Position numbers and translations under genes: made by a program. From Pseudomonadota bacterium (GTDB lineage Bacteria > Pseudomonadota > Alphaproteobacteria > Sphingomonadales > Sphingomonadaceae): DNA of 64,000 bases. The notes under the pieces are model-generated. The model was not told the DNA's origin. It saw only the letters and a program-made list of their open reading frames with translations, and searched no databases. The DNA lies in contig JAEXAY010000021.1 in the NCBI GenBank assembly GCA_023457895.1, positions 124,001-188,000 of the forward strand, given 5' to 3'. Numbering within the stretch: position 1 is the stretch's first letter; every line of letters starts with the position of its first letter. Of the stretch, positions 40,498 through 49,744 are shown one piece after another.

Positions 40498-41682
40498 TCA
40501 CTTCTCCGGCAACGTCTGCATCAGCACGCGAAACACATTGCCGCCCATCACCTTGGCGATTTCCTCCTCGCTCAACCCGGCCTGCATCAGCGCGTAAGTC
40601 ACCTGCGCAATTCCGCTGGTGTCGAACGGCGTCGTGACCGCGCCGTCAAAGTCGGACCCCAGCGCGACATGATCGATGCCCGCCACGTCGCGGACATGGA
40701 GGATGGCCTTGGCAATATCGGCGGGCCGGTGCGAGCAGATCGCGCCGTCCCAATAGCCGATCCCGACCACGCCGCCGGTCCGCGCGATGCCCTTCACTTC
40801 CTCGTCGGTGAGGTTGCGGTTGACCTTGCAGGTCGCCTGCACCCCGCCATGCGAGGAAATGACCGGTCGGGTTGCCATCGCCAGCACCTCGGCCACGCCC
40901 TTGTGCGAAAGGTGCGCAATATCGACGAGGATGCCGCGCGCCTCCATCTCCTGCACGATCCTGCGCCCGAACGGGGTGAGGCCGCCCTGGCTCACGCCAT
41001 GCATCGAGCCGCCGAGTTCATTATCGAAAAAATGCGTCAGCCCCGCCATGCGCAGGCCGGCATCATAGAGGCGGCCAAGATTGGATTCCTTGCCTTCGAG
41101 ATTATGCAACCCTTCGGCGGAAAACAGCGCGCCGGTCGGCTTGCCATAAAGCTTGTTGAGGCCGGGGCCGTTGCGGACGGTAAGGAGATTGCCAAGGTCG
41201 GCCCGCGTACGGATCAGGCGCAACGCCCCGCCCGATGCCTTCGCCGCCTCGTCCAGTTTCTGCGCATGGTAAAGCGAGCGCTCGGTCAGCGAAAACCATG
41301 TGCGCGGCGGCTGCAATTGCGCGAAACTGAGCAGCGTGATGCTGTCGCTGTCGCCGCTATTATGATCATAATTGAGCCCGCGCGGGGTTTTGGATACCGA
41401 GGAGAAAACCTGGAGCGCGACACGTCCTTGCTGAAGGCGCGGCAGGTCGACATGACCGCGCGTGCTGCGCGACAAGAGGCTCCGTTTCCACAGCAGGGCA
41501 TCCGAATGGAGGTCGGCAATCTGCAGCCGGTCGTGGAGTTGCAAGGCCTCGGTCGAAACCGCGCTGGCATCGCCCGCGACCTTGTTCATGCTGTTTTCGG
41601 CTATTCCCGGCGCGAGCGCGAAAAAGCCCGTCGCGGCAGCGGCGGCAACCAGCCCCGCCGTCCAGAACGCCTTGCGCTTCAC
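40498..41682 (-). CDS. Membrane dipeptidase (peptidase family M19)
   Basis: A zinc dipeptidase related to renal dipeptidase. 394 residues from a GTG at 41682 that overlaps the folA stop (GTGA). A basic start and hydrophobic helix (RKAFWTAGLVAAAAATGFFA) make it exported and possibly anchored. Metal ligands appear in LQIADLHSDALLWKR (His-x-Asp), GKESNLGRLYDAGLRMAGLT with its Glu, VDIAHLSHKGVAEVLAM, RPVISSHGG and HVALGSDFDGAV, the standard M19 series. The substrate range is unknown; it may recycle cell-wall or nutrient dipeptides. Confidence 0.92.
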   Translation of the reverse strand: MKRKAFWTAGLVAAAAATGFFALAPGIAENSMNKVAGDASAVSTEALQLHDRLQIADLHSDALLWKRSLLSRSTRGHVDLPRLQQGRVALQVFSSVSKTPRGLNYDHNSGDSDSITLLSFAQLQPPRTWFSLTERSLYHAQKLDEAAKASGGALRLIRTRADLGNLLTVRNGPGLNKLYGKPTGALFSAEGLHNLEGKESNLGRLYDAGLRMAGLTHFFDNELGGSMHGVSQGGLTPFGRRIVQEMEARGILVDIAHLSHKGVAEVLAMATRPVISSHGGVQATCKVNRNLTDEEVKGIARTGGVVGIGYWDGAICSHRPADIAKAILHVRDVAGIDHVALGSDFDGAVTTPFDTSGIAQVTYALMQAGLSEEEIAKVMGGNVFRVLMQTLPEK

Positions 41683-42176
41683 CCGCGCGCCTTCCGCTGG
41701 AAGGTCACAAAGCTGTAGGCCGGTTTGCTGCCGTCGGCGGGATGGTCCTCGCGCGCGATCTCCTGCCATGCGGGATCGGGGTAGGGAATGAAGGCGTCGC
41801 CCTCGGGGCTCGCATGCACTTCGGTCAGTTCGATACGGTCAGCGTGGGGCAGGAACAGGCCATAGATTTCCGCCCCGCCGATCACCGCGACATGCGGCGC
41901 ATTGGCAATCCTGAGCGCTTCTTCAGGGCTGTGCGCGACCTCGACGCCTTCTTCTTCCCACGCCGCGGCGCGGGTGATGACGATATGGCGGCGGCCTTCG
42001 AGGATGCCGGGGAGGCTGTCGAACGTCTTTCGTCCCATCACCATCGGCTTGCCCATGGTGAGTTGCTTGAAGCGGCGCAGGTCGGCGGGGAGATGCCAGG
42101 GCATCTTTCCCTTGTGGCCGATGGCGCCATTGTCCGCGCGCGCCATTATGAGGATGATTTCGGGATGGTCGCGCAT
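41679..42176 (-). CDS. folA: Dihydrofolate reductase
   Basis: NADPH-dependent reduction of dihydrofolate. 165 residues. IILIMARADNGAIGHKGKMP and WHLPADLRRFKQLTMGKPMV form the folate/NADPH site (the catalytic Asp is in LPADLRRFK). MGRKTFDSLPGILEGRRHIV, AVIGGAEIYGLFLPHADRI and LTEVHASPEGDAFIP complete the family pattern. It overlaps purK by one base upstream and the dipeptidase by 4 bp downstream, so purE-purK-folA-dipeptidase is a tightly packed operon. Confidence 0.96.
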   Translation of the reverse strand: MRDHPEIILIMARADNGAIGHKGKMPWHLPADLRRFKQLTMGKPMVMGRKTFDSLPGILEGRRHIVITRAAAWEEEGVEVAHSPEEALRIANAPHVAVIGGAEIYGLFLPHADRIELTEVHASPEGDAFIPYPDPAWQEIAREDHPADGSKPAYSFVTFQRKARG

Positions 42177-43306
42177 CAGGCGGCTGCCTCGGCCGGACTG
42201 CGCGTGCCGGGGATGGCCGGTTCGGCGTCATCCGCCAGCACCCAGGTGGCATGCCCCATCTTGCGCCCGGGCCGCCCCTCGCCTTTGCCATAAAGATGCA
42301 AATGGCATTGCGGGTCAGCGAGAAATTGCGGCCAGTCCCCTGCATTATCGCCAATGATATTGTGCATGACGACCTTGCGCCCCAGCGTCGCGGTACTGCC
42401 CAACGGAAGCCCGCAAATCGCGCGGATATGATTTTCGAACTGCGAGGTCAGCGCGCCCTCGATCGTCCAGTGGCCGCTATTATGGACACGCGGCGCCATC
42501 TCGTTGAACACCGGGCCATCGGCCGAGGCAAAGAATTCGCACGCCATCACGCCCACATAATCGAGCGCTTCGGCGATTTGCGCGGCCAGCTTGCGCGCCT
42601 CGGCGATGCAGGCCTCAAGCGCCGCCGGGGCCGGAACCAGACTGCGATCGAGGATGCCGTCGACATGGACATTCCTGGGACTGTCCCACGCCTTGATCAT
42701 GCCATTAGCCGCGCGCACCAGCACGACCGAAAATTCGTGATCGAAGGTGACGAAACCCTCCAGCACCGCCGGCTGTTGCGTCATCGCCTCCCATGCCGCG
42801 GCGGCGTCCGCCGCATCGCGTATCACCACCTGCCCCTTCCCGTCATAGCCGAGGCGGCGGGTCTTGAGGATCGCAGGGGTGCCGATCTCTGCCAGCGCCA
42901 TTTCAAGGTCCGCGAGGCTGCCGACCGCCGCATAGGGCGCGGGCGCCCCGCCCAGTTCGCGCACGAAATCTTTTTCGCGCAAGCGATCCTGCCCGATTTC
43001 CAGCGCCCGCACATCGGGGCGGACCTTGCTGCCCAGCGCCGCGATGGGCGCCACCGGCAGATTTTCAAATTCATAGGTCACGACCGCGCACTGCCCGGCA
43101 AAATCCTTGAGCGCCGCCACATCGTCATACGCGCCCTGAGTCCAGTGGGTCGAAACCTCGAATGCCGGGCCGGAGGCCTCGGGCGCATAAACATGGGTGC
43201 GATAGCCAAGCTGCGCCGCCGCCATCGCCAGCATCCGGCCGAGCTGGCCACCGCCGATAATGCCGATGGTCGCCCCCGGCGCGATCATGGCCCCGGCTGA
43301 CGTCAT
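42176..43306 (-). CDS. purK: N5-carboxyaminoimidazole ribonucleotide synthase
   Basis: ATP-grasp enzyme converting AIR, bicarbonate and ATP to N5-CAIR in purine synthesis. 376 residues from the ATG at 43306, which overlaps the purE stop (ATGA). TIGIIGGGQLGRMLAMAAAQ is the N-terminal signature. VVTYEFENLP, PAILKTRRLGYDGKGQVVIR, VEGF-type VLEGFVTFDHEFSVVLVRAA and FNEMAPRVHNSGHWTIEGAL are the ATP-grasp and substrate motifs. It works with PurE directly upstream. Confidence 0.96.
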   Translation of the reverse strand: MTSAGAMIAPGATIGIIGGGQLGRMLAMAAAQLGYRTHVYAPEASGPAFEVSTHWTQGAYDDVAALKDFAGQCAVVTYEFENLPVAPIAALGSKVRPDVRALEIGQDRLREKDFVRELGGAPAPYAAVGSLADLEMALAEIGTPAILKTRRLGYDGKGQVVIRDAADAAAAWEAMTQQPAVLEGFVTFDHEFSVVLVRAANGMIKAWDSPRNVHVDGILDRSLVPAPAALEACIAEARKLAAQIAEALDYVGVMACEFFASADGPVFNEMAPRVHNSGHWTIEGALTSQFENHIRAICGLPLGSTATLGRKVVMHNIIGDNAGDWPQFLADPQCHLHLYGKGEGRPGRKMGHATWVLADDAEPAIPGTRSPAEAAA

Positions 43307-43791
43307 GACGGCGTTTCGGCCACCTTGTCGGTCTGCGCCTTGCGCCACGCCTGCAACCGGCCTGCCAGCGCCGCGTCATTGGTGGCGAGGATCGAGGCGG
43401 CCATCAGCCCGGCATTGGTCGCGCCCGCCTTGCCGATGGCCAGTGTTCCAACCGGAACTCCGCCCGGCATCTGGACGATCGAGAGCAGGCTATCCATGCC
43501 CGACAGCGCCTGCGATTGCACCGGGACGCCGAGCACCGGCAACCAGGTCATTGAGGCGACCATGCCCGGCAAATGCGCCGCGCCCCCTGCCCCCGCAATG
43601 ATGACCTTGAGGCCTGCATCCGCCGCGCCCCTGGCATAATCGACCAGCCGGTCCGGGGTGCGATGCGCCGATACGATGCGGCATTCATGCGGCACGCCCA
43701 GTTCGCGCAGCACATGGCTGGCATGGATCATGGTTTCCCAGTCCGACTGACTGCCCATCACGATACCCACCAGAACCGGGTCCCCTGTCAT
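43303..43791 (-). CDS. purE: N5-carboxyaminoimidazole ribonucleotide mutase
   Basis: Converts N5-CAIR to CAIR. 162 residues from the ATG at 43791; the upstream extension to 43866 is not supported. VLVGIVMGSQSDWETMIHAS and HECRIVSAHRTPDRLVDYAR form the active site (His of SAHRTP is the catalytic proton shuttle). IIAGAGGAAHLPGMVASMTW and LPVLGVPVQSQALSGMDSLL follow. It is the first gene of the purE-purK-folA-dipeptidase operon. The 209-bp gap to the divergent GGDEF gene must hold both promoters. Confidence 0.96.
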   Translation of the reverse strand: MTGDPVLVGIVMGSQSDWETMIHASHVLRELGVPHECRIVSAHRTPDRLVDYARGAADAGLKVIIAGAGGAAHLPGMVASMTWLPVLGVPVQSQALSGMDSLLSIVQMPGGVPVGTLAIGKAGATNAGLMAASILATNDAALAGRLQAWRKAQTDKVAETPS

Positions 43792-44000
43792 GCGCCGCAC
43801 TCTCCCTTTCAATGGCGGGTGAAGCTTGCGCTCTAACCAGTGATCGCATCCGGAGCAATGCCACAACCGCGATATTGCGCGAGATCAAGGCAAACTTGCA
43901 TGCTTGGTCCGATAACCTGATGATAACCACAGGCATTTAAGACTCGAGCGGACAAGCAAGTGATTCGCACGAACGGGTTACAAAAAACAGGACCAGAACC

Positions 44001-44636
44001 ATGGATATAGGCGTGAGCCGCGTCAAGGACGCCAGCGCTCGGGAAACCGGTCCGCCGGCCAGCGCTGGCGAGTTGGAGGAACTGCGCGCCGAAGTGCAGC
44101 GCCTGACCCGGGAAAATCGCGGTCTCAAAATGGCTGTCGCAGAGCTGGAGCGCATTGTTGATCGCGACACGCTGACGCCGCTGTTCAACCGGCGCTATTT
44201 CATCAACGCGCTGATCAAGCGCAAGGCCCGGCTGGAACGGCACGACGAGCCCTGCGCGCTTCTTTTTGTCGATGTCGACAGCCTCAAGGCGATCAACGAT
44301 GCCCATGGCCACGGCGCGGGCGATTTTGCGCTGATCGAGATCGCCGAACGGCTCAAGGCCAGTATCCGCCAGACCGACATTGCGGCGCGCATGGGCGGCG
44401 ACGAGTTCGCCGTGCTGCTCGACCAGGTCGACGAGGCCGGTGCGCAGGAAAAGGGCGAAAGCCTATGCCGCGCCATCGCGGATCAACCTGCGGTCTTCAA
44501 CGATGTCCCGCTAGACCTCAGCGTCTCGATCGGCTTCATCATGATCAATGCGGACGAACATGAGGATGATCTGGTCGCCCGCGCCGACCAGGCGATGTAC
44601 CGCGCTAAGCAGCAGAAGCGCAAAGCGGCGGCGTAA
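44001..44636 (+). CDS. Diguanylate cyclase (GGDEF protein)
   Basis: Makes cyclic di-GMP from GTP. 211 residues. The first ~45 residues are a predicted coiled coil (SAGELEELRAEVQRLTRENR, LKMAVAELERIVD) that should drive dimerisation. The GGDEF domain starts at RDTLTPLFNRRYFINALIKR and has FVDVDSLKAINDAHGHGAGD and the intact active site MGGDEFAVLL. An inhibitory I-site RxxD (RQTD) precedes it by five residues. There is no other sensory domain, so activity may be set by partners. A strong hairpin closes the transcript. Confidence 0.93.
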   Translation: MDIGVSRVKDASARETGPPASAGELEELRAEVQRLTRENRGLKMAVAELERIVDRDTLTPLFNRRYFINALIKRKARLERHDEPCALLFVDVDSLKAINDAHGHGAGDFALIEIAERLKASIRQTDIAARMGGDEFAVLLDQVDEAGAQEKGESLCRAIADQPAVFNDVPLDLSVSIGFIMINADEHEDDLVARADQAMYRAKQQKRKAAA

Positions 44637-44654
44637 CTTAAAGAGCCCGAAACA

Positions 44655-44681
44655 GGAGAGGCCGGTTTACCCGGCCTCTCC
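44655..44681. terminator. Perfect hairpin between the GGDEF gene and acnA (bidirectional terminator)
   Basis: An 11-bp perfect stem ggagaggccgg / ccggcctctcc with a five-base loop. The T-tract is weak on either strand (cgcatt on the plus side, tgtttc on the minus side), but it lies exactly between two convergent genes. Confidence 0.7.
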
Positions 44682-44705
44682 GCATTATCTCAATTGAACC
44701 CGGCC

Positions 44706-47381
44706 TCAGGCCGCGAGCTTCCTCAGCACATAGTGGAGGATGCCGCCGTTCATGAAATATTCGACCTCATTGGCGGTGTCGATGCGGCACAGCGCGGTGA
44801 AGCTGAACCTGGTGCCGTCCTTGCGGGTGACCTCGACCTCGATATCCTGACGCGGGCTCAGATTGCCGACGCCCTTGATGGTGAAGCTGTCGTCTCCGGT
44901 CAGGCCCAGCGAGTCGCGGGTCTGGCCGTCCTTGAACTGCAGCGGAAGCACGCCCATGCCGACGAGATTCGAACGGTGGATGCGCTCGAAACTTTCGACG
45001 ATCACCGCCTTGACACCGAGCAGGTTGGTGCCCTTGGCCGCCCAGTCGCGCGACGATCCGGTACCATATTCCTTGCCCGCGATCACCACCAGCGGCGTGC
45101 CGGCGTCCTTGTGCTTCATCGCCACGTCATAGATCGGCATGACCTCTTCGCCGAAGCGGCTCATGCCGCCCTCGATGCCGGGGACCATCTCGTTGCGGAT
45201 GCGGATGTTGGCGAATGTGCCGCGCATCATCACCTCATGATGGCCGCGGCGCGAGCCGTAGCTGTTGAAGTCGGCCTTCGCCACCTGATGCTCCATCAGC
45301 CACTTGCCGGCCGGGCTGTCCGCCTTGATCGACCCTGCGGGCGAAATATGGTCGGTGGTAATGGAATCGCCCAGGATCGCGAGCGGCTTGGCGTCGATGA
45401 TATCCGCAACCGGCGCGGGGGTCATCGTCATGCCCTCGAAATAGGGCGGGTTGGCAACATAGGTCGAAACCGGGTTCCACTTGTAGGTTTCCGATCCCGT
45501 CACGTCGATCGCCTGCCAGTGCTTGTCGCCCTTGTAGACATCGGCGTAGCGCGCGATGAACATGTCGCGGCTGACCGCGCCCTGGATCATGCTGGCAACC
45601 TCTTCGTTGGTCGGCCAGATGTCCTTGAGGAATACATCCTTGCCCTCGGACGAAACGCCGAGCGGGGTCGCAAGGAAATCCTCGGTCACCGTGCCCTTCA
45701 GCGCATAGGCGACGACCAGCGGCGGCGAGGCGAGGAAGTTCGCGCGCACGTCGGGCGACACGCGGCCTTCGAAGTTGCGGTTGCCCGACAGCACAGACGC
45801 GGCAACGATGTCATTCTCGTTGATCGCCTTGGAGATCGGCTCGGCGAGCGGACCCGAATTGCCGATGCAGGTGGTGCAGCCATAGCCGACGAGGTTGAAG
45901 CCAAGCGCGTCGAGATGCGTCTGGAGCCCCGCCTTTTCGAGATAGTCGGTGACCACCTGGCTTCCCGGTGCGAGGCTAGTCTTGACCCAAGGCTTGGGCT
46001 TGAGGCCGAGCTCGTTGGCCTTCTTGGCGACGAGGCCCGCCGCCACCAGCACGCCCGGGTTGGAGGTGTTGGTGCAGCTGGTGATCGCGGCGATCACGAC
46101 GTCGCCGTCGCCAATGTCATGGTCCTTGCCTTCGACCGAAACGCGCTTGAAGCCGTCATGGTTGTAGATCGCGGAAAGGTCGCCGTTGAACACATCGTCG
46201 ACGCGGTCGAGCGCGACCTTGTCCTGCGGGCGCTTGGGACCGGCAAGGCTCGGCACGACGCTGCCCATGTCGAGTTCCAGCGTGTCGGTGAACACCGGAT
46301 CGGGTGCGTCGGCGTGACGCCACAGGCCCTGCGCCTTGGCGTAGGCCTCAACCAGGGCGATCTGCTCGTCGCTGCGTCCGGTCAGGCGCAGATAGTCGAT
46401 GGTCTTTTCGTCAATGCCGAAGAAGCCGCAGGTCGCGCCATATTCGGGCGCCATATTGGCCAGCGTCGCGCGGTCGGCGAGGCTCAGCGAATCGAGGCCG
46501 GGGCCATAATATTCGACGAAGCGGCCCACCACGCCCTTGGCGCGCAGCATCTGTGTCGCGGTCAGCACCAGGTCGGTCGCGGTGATGCCTTCGGGGAGCT
46601 TGCCGGTGAGCTTGAAGCCCACCACTTCGGGGATCAGCATCGAGACCGGCTGGCCGAGCATCGCGGCTTCCGCCTCGATCCCGCCGACGCCCCAGCCGAG
46701 CACGCCAAGACCGTTGACCATGGTGGTGTGGCTGTCGGTGCCGACGCAGGTATCGGGATAGGCGACGGTCGCGCCGCTCGCGTCTTCCGAAGTCCACACC
46801 GTGCCCGCGATATGCTCAAGGTTGACTTGGTGGCAGATGCCGGTGCCCGGCGGTACTGCCTTGAAATTGTCGAGGCTCTTGGAGCCCCATTTCAGAAAGT
46901 CGTAGCGCTCGCCGTTGCGATAATATTCGATCTCGACATTCTGCTCGAACGCCTTCGGGGTGCCAAATTCGTCGACCATCACCGAATGGTCGATGACGAG
47001 ATGGACGGGAACCAGCGGGTTGATCTTCGAGGTATCGCCGCCGAGCTTGGCGATCGCATCGCGCATTGCGGCCAGGTCGACCACGCACGGGACGCCGGTG
47101 AAATCCTGCAGCAGCACGCGCGCCGGGCGATACTGGATCTCGGTGCTGGAGGTGGGGCTGTTCTGCCAGTCGACCAGCGCCTGGATATGTTCGCCGCCGA
47201 CGGTGAAGCCGCCATCTTCAAAACGGAGGAGATTTTCGAGCAGCACCTTCATCGAGAAAGGCAGGCGCGACACGTCGCCATATTTTTCTGCGGCACGTTC
47301 AAGCGAATAATAGGCATATTGCTTGCCGTTCACATCCAGCGTCGCGCGCGCGCCCAGTGCGTCATTGCCAACTGCGGTCAT
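44706..47381 (-). CDS. acnA: Aconitate hydratase A
   Basis: Interconverts citrate and isocitrate with a 4Fe-4S cluster. 891 residues from the ATG at 47381 (GAGGGA upstream); the frame opens at a TTG, 47396. Cluster ligands are seen in ITSCTNTSNPGVLVAAGLVA (first Cys) and GYGCTTCIGNSGPLAEPISK (second and third Cys). LVIDHSVMVDEFG and GTDSHTTMVNGLGVLGWGVG are substrate/active-site motifs, and YGTGSSRDWAAKGTNLLGVK is in the C-terminal swivel domain. The AcnA/IRP type is indicated by length and motif order. Confidence 0.97.
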   Translation of the reverse strand: MTAVGNDALGARATLDVNGKQYAYYSLERAAEKYGDVSRLPFSMKVLLENLLRFEDGGFTVGGEHIQALVDWQNSPTSSTEIQYRPARVLLQDFTGVPCVVDLAAMRDAIAKLGGDTSKINPLVPVHLVIDHSVMVDEFGTPKAFEQNVEIEYYRNGERYDFLKWGSKSLDNFKAVPPGTGICHQVNLEHIAGTVWTSEDASGATVAYPDTCVGTDSHTTMVNGLGVLGWGVGGIEAEAAMLGQPVSMLIPEVVGFKLTGKLPEGITATDLVLTATQMLRAKGVVGRFVEYYGPGLDSLSLADRATLANMAPEYGATCGFFGIDEKTIDYLRLTGRSDEQIALVEAYAKAQGLWRHADAPDPVFTDTLELDMGSVVPSLAGPKRPQDKVALDRVDDVFNGDLSAIYNHDGFKRVSVEGKDHDIGDGDVVIAAITSCTNTSNPGVLVAAGLVAKKANELGLKPKPWVKTSLAPGSQVVTDYLEKAGLQTHLDALGFNLVGYGCTTCIGNSGPLAEPISKAINENDIVAASVLSGNRNFEGRVSPDVRANFLASPPLVVAYALKGTVTEDFLATPLGVSSEGKDVFLKDIWPTNEEVASMIQGAVSRDMFIARYADVYKGDKHWQAIDVTGSETYKWNPVSTYVANPPYFEGMTMTPAPVADIIDAKPLAILGDSITTDHISPAGSIKADSPAGKWLMEHQVAKADFNSYGSRRGHHEVMMRGTFANIRIRNEMVPGIEGGMSRFGEEVMPIYDVAMKHKDAGTPLVVIAGKEYGTGSSRDWAAKGTNLLGVKAVIVESFERIHRSNLVGMGVLPLQFKDGQTRDSLGLTGDDSFTIKGVGNLSPRQDIEVEVTRKDGTRFSFTALCRIDTANEVEYFMNGGILHYVLRKLAA

Positions 47382-47441
47382 AATGTCCCTCGTCAAAAAA
47401 TGTGCGAGCGACCGGTTTGGGGAATGATGCCTGCATAGATG

Positions 47442-47466
47442 CCGTCAGCCCTGAGCTTGTCGAAGG
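47442..47466. repeat. Family B repeat, single arm (half copy)
   Basis: One arm with the core agccctgagcttgtcgaagg; no complementary arm is found in the following 100 bp. It is located 61 bp upstream of acnA, in the 293-bp space before the gene remnants, in which I see nothing else. Confidence 0.65.
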
Positions 47467-47674
47467 TATTACCGAACGGCGTCACGCGAAAGCATCAAAC
47501 CAGCGCAAAAGCACAGGTGGATGAAATCTGCCCCGCCCCTTAGCCGAATGGGCAGAAGAGTCAAAGGGCGGAGGGCGCAAACCTATACCAAGGTGGTACA
47601 TTATACAGGTACCGCTTGATGCGGATCATCATGTTTATGTTTGCCCGGTAAGATCGGACGGGCGACGTCATCAT

Positions 47675-47803
47675 ATGGTCGAGATTCCACCGCCGCCCTA
47701 TATCGGCACCGCCGGATGGGCTTTGCCGGCGGCAGTGCGGGAGGAGTTTCCGGGCGGGGCGAGCAACCTCGCCTATCATCGCCTGCATGCCCACGCGCGA
47801 TGA
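47675..47803 (+). pseudogene. DUF72 family gene, N-terminal fragment
   Basis: A 42-residue frame from the ATG at 47675. PPYIGTAGWALPAAVREEFP followed by GGASNLA is the conserved beginning of DUF72 proteins (G-T-A-G-W-x-(IL)-P). After about 34 residues the sequence departs from the family and stops at 47801. The remaining ~200 residues are absent; a remnant of a different gene on the opposite strand follows at once. It is a deletion remnant. Confidence 0.6.
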
Positions 47804-48187
47804 TCGTGGTGAAGTTCATAGTCCTGCAGCGTCAAGAGCGCGATCCGGGCCGAGTAGGTGCGCAGGAACAACGCTTCGGCCACGCCATGCCCGTCGGCGC
47901 CCAGCACCACCCTCGACGCGGCGCAGGCTATCGACTCCGGCCTGCTCGATCCGTGCGCCATAGCTTTCCGCCTGCCGCTGCATCCGGGCAAGCAGGTCGC
48001 GCCCGGCAATGCCATCGGGAAATCCGGCATGGTTGTGTGACACCGGGATCCAGCCGGCGCGGCTTTGCCCGGCATCGAACAGGATCGGGTTGCGCCGGAA
48101 GCGCGCGAGATAGATTGCCGCGGTCAGGCCGGCCGGTCCGCCGCCGATGATGGCGCAATCGAACCGGCTGCTCCTCGCCACGGTCAA
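47776..48187 (-). pseudogene. Thioredoxin reductase-like FAD oxidoreductase, internally deleted
   Basis: The first 90 residues (from a TTG or GTG near 48187) read as an intact N-terminus: FDCAIIGGGPAGLTAAIYLA, RNPILFDAGQSRAGWIPVSH, NHAGFPDGIAGRDLLARM. Near 47911-47917 the frame shifts and the text jumps to VVLGADGHGVAEALFLRTYS, which belongs to the second nucleotide-binding half of such enzymes. The redox/CxxC region between is missing, and the end runs into the DUF72 remnant. The former start overlaps the hemerythrin stop, so the two were once an operon. Confidence 0.7.
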
Positions 48188-48819
48188 TCGAGTCCGGTTT
48201 CCTTGAGCTTGATCTTCCTCTTGATCGTCGCCGCCGCCTTTTCTTCCTTCTTGCGGCGATTGAACACGCCGCGAATATAGCGCAGGTCCGCCGGCGCGAG
48301 ATGCTTTTCGGCGGCGACAAACTGTTCGGTCTCCTCCTCCATGATATGGTGGAGATATTCATGCTTGAAGCTTGCAAAGCGCTTGAGCCAGCCGGGTTTC
48401 GCCATGTCGCGCGCGGCAAGATCGGCGAGCATGTCATCGATCTCCTTGTGCTCGGCGACCGCGTGGCGGCCATCGTCGGTGGTTTCGGGGTTGCGCAGCA
48501 CCGTCGACCACAGCGCCTGTTCCTCGGCAGCGGCGTGCGCCTTCAGTTCCTTGGTCAGTTCCTTGAACAGCGTCTGCCGGTCCTTCGACTTGCCCTCGGT
48601 CTGCTCGATCATCGAAAGCAGCGCACGGTGCTTGTCATGATCCTCGACCAGTCTGCCGAAAATGTCGGGGTTGCCGCGAAACTTGGTGCGCGGGGTGGCG
48701 CCGATATTGACCGCAAGCTCCGGCGCATATTTCTTTGCCCGGGCGATGCCCTTTTGCTTGGCCTGTTTTTCGGATGCCTGTTTTGCAGGCTTGGCGGCGG
48801 CCTTGCTGGTGGTGGCCAT
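48184..48819 (-). CDS. Hemerythrin HHE domain-containing protein
   Basis: 211 residues. A Lys/Ala-rich N-terminus (TTSKAAAKPAKQASEKQAKQ) is followed by the four-helix domain: DIFGRLVEDHDKHRALLSMI (His-x3-His), KAHAAAEEQALWSTVL (His and Glu), VAEHKEIDDMLADLAA and FKHEYLHHIMEEETEQFVAA. The spacing of His and Glu fits a di-iron hemerythrin. Such proteins bind O2 or NO or take part in stress responses; the role here is not inferable. The C-terminus is again very Lys-rich. It is divergent from trmB by 87 bp. Confidence 0.88.
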   Translation of the reverse strand: MATTSKAAAKPAKQASEKQAKQKGIARAKKYAPELAVNIGATPRTKFRGNPDIFGRLVEDHDKHRALLSMIEQTEGKSKDRQTLFKELTKELKAHAAAEEQALWSTVLRNPETTDDGRHAVAEHKEIDDMLADLAARDMAKPGWLKRFASFKHEYLHHIMEEETEQFVAAEKHLAPADLRYIRGVFNRRKKEEKAAATIKRKIKLKETGLD

Positions 48820-48906
48820 AATGATCTCCCGATTGTTTGGTCAAAGGAACCCGTGCCGCAACAAAAAGTTTCCTGTCCGCGCGCTCCCGCGCTAAGCGCT
48901 GCGCCC

Positions 48907-49644
48907 ATGACGAGCAGCAATCCCAACCGCGCGACCGATCCGACCCAGCTCAATCGCCTTTATGGCCGCGCCAAGGGTCACAAGCTGCGCCCCGCCCAGC
49001 AGGAGCTGGTCGACCGGCTGCTCCCCGCCATTTCGGTGCCTGCGGAAGGGCCGGTGACGGCGCAAGGGTTGTTCGGATACGACCGCCCCATGCATTTCGA
49101 GATCGGTTTTGGCGGCGGCGAACATATGGCGGCGCGCGCCGACATGCTGCCCGACCATGGCTTCATCGGTGCTGAGCCTTTTCTCAACGGCGTGGTTTCG
49201 GCACTCGGTCATGTGCGCGACATGCGCCTTGCCAATGTCCGGCTTCATATGGGTGATGCGCTCGACGTTCTGGCGCGCGTGCCCGACGGCGTGTTGAGCT
49301 TTGTCTATCTGCTCCATCCCGACCCCTGGCCCAAGGCGCGCCACGCCAAGCGGCGGATGATGAACGACGGCCCGGTGAACATGATCGCGGCCAAGCTCAG
49401 GCCGGGTGGAGAGTTCCGCTTCGGTACCGACCATCCGGTCTATGTCCGCCATGCGATGATGGTGATGACCCGCCACGAACACCAGTTCGAGTGGCTGTGC
49501 GAAGGCCCAGGGGATTTCCTCACCCGCCCCGGCGGCTGGCCCGAAACACGCTACGAGGCAAAGGCCCGCGAGATCGGACATGAGGTCTGGTATTTCAGAT
49601 ATCGGCGGCGGGGTGGTTCAGTGGAACGCAGAACCGGCAGTTGA
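48907..49644 (+). CDS. trmB: tRNA (guanine-N7-)-methyltransferase
   Basis: Methylates G46 of tRNAs with SAM. 245 residues from the ATG at 48907; the frame is open much further upstream but that part lies antisense to the hemerythrin gene. MHFEIGFGGGEHMAARADML is the SAM-binding loop. FIGAEPFLNGVVSAL and VYLLHPDPWPKARHAKRRMM (the family's PDPW-x-K-x-RH motif) follow, then GGEFRFGTDHPVYVRHAMMV. The C-terminus ETRYEAKAREIGHEVWYFRY carries the conserved T-x-(YF)-E-x-(KR). Confidence 0.95.
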   Translation: MTSSNPNRATDPTQLNRLYGRAKGHKLRPAQQELVDRLLPAISVPAEGPVTAQGLFGYDRPMHFEIGFGGGEHMAARADMLPDHGFIGAEPFLNGVVSALGHVRDMRLANVRLHMGDALDVLARVPDGVLSFVYLLHPDPWPKARHAKRRMMNDGPVNMIAAKLRPGGEFRFGTDHPVYVRHAMMVMTRHEHQFEWLCEGPGDFLTRPGGWPETRYEAKAREIGHEVWYFRYRRRGGSVERRTGS

Positions 49645-49744
49645 CGTCACGGACTATCATCGCCGCTCCAAACCCTTCCGGCAGGTACACCAGCCCTGCG
49701 GGCTGTATTGCGTGGATCTTGGCTTCCGCAGTTTTTCATCAAAC

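Noticed and set aside
43792..44000. FNR/FixK-type site in the purE-GGDEF gap
   Set aside because: TTGATctcgcgCAA matches only one half of the TTGAT-N4-ATCAA consensus.
48301..48906. Upstream extension of trmB
   Set aside because: The open frame lies antisense to the hemerythrin gene; the ATG at 48907 gives the normal TrmB length.
49580..49744. Small gene between trmB and the YifB-like gene
   Set aside because: Frames there are short shadows of trmB and comM ends, with no start signal.
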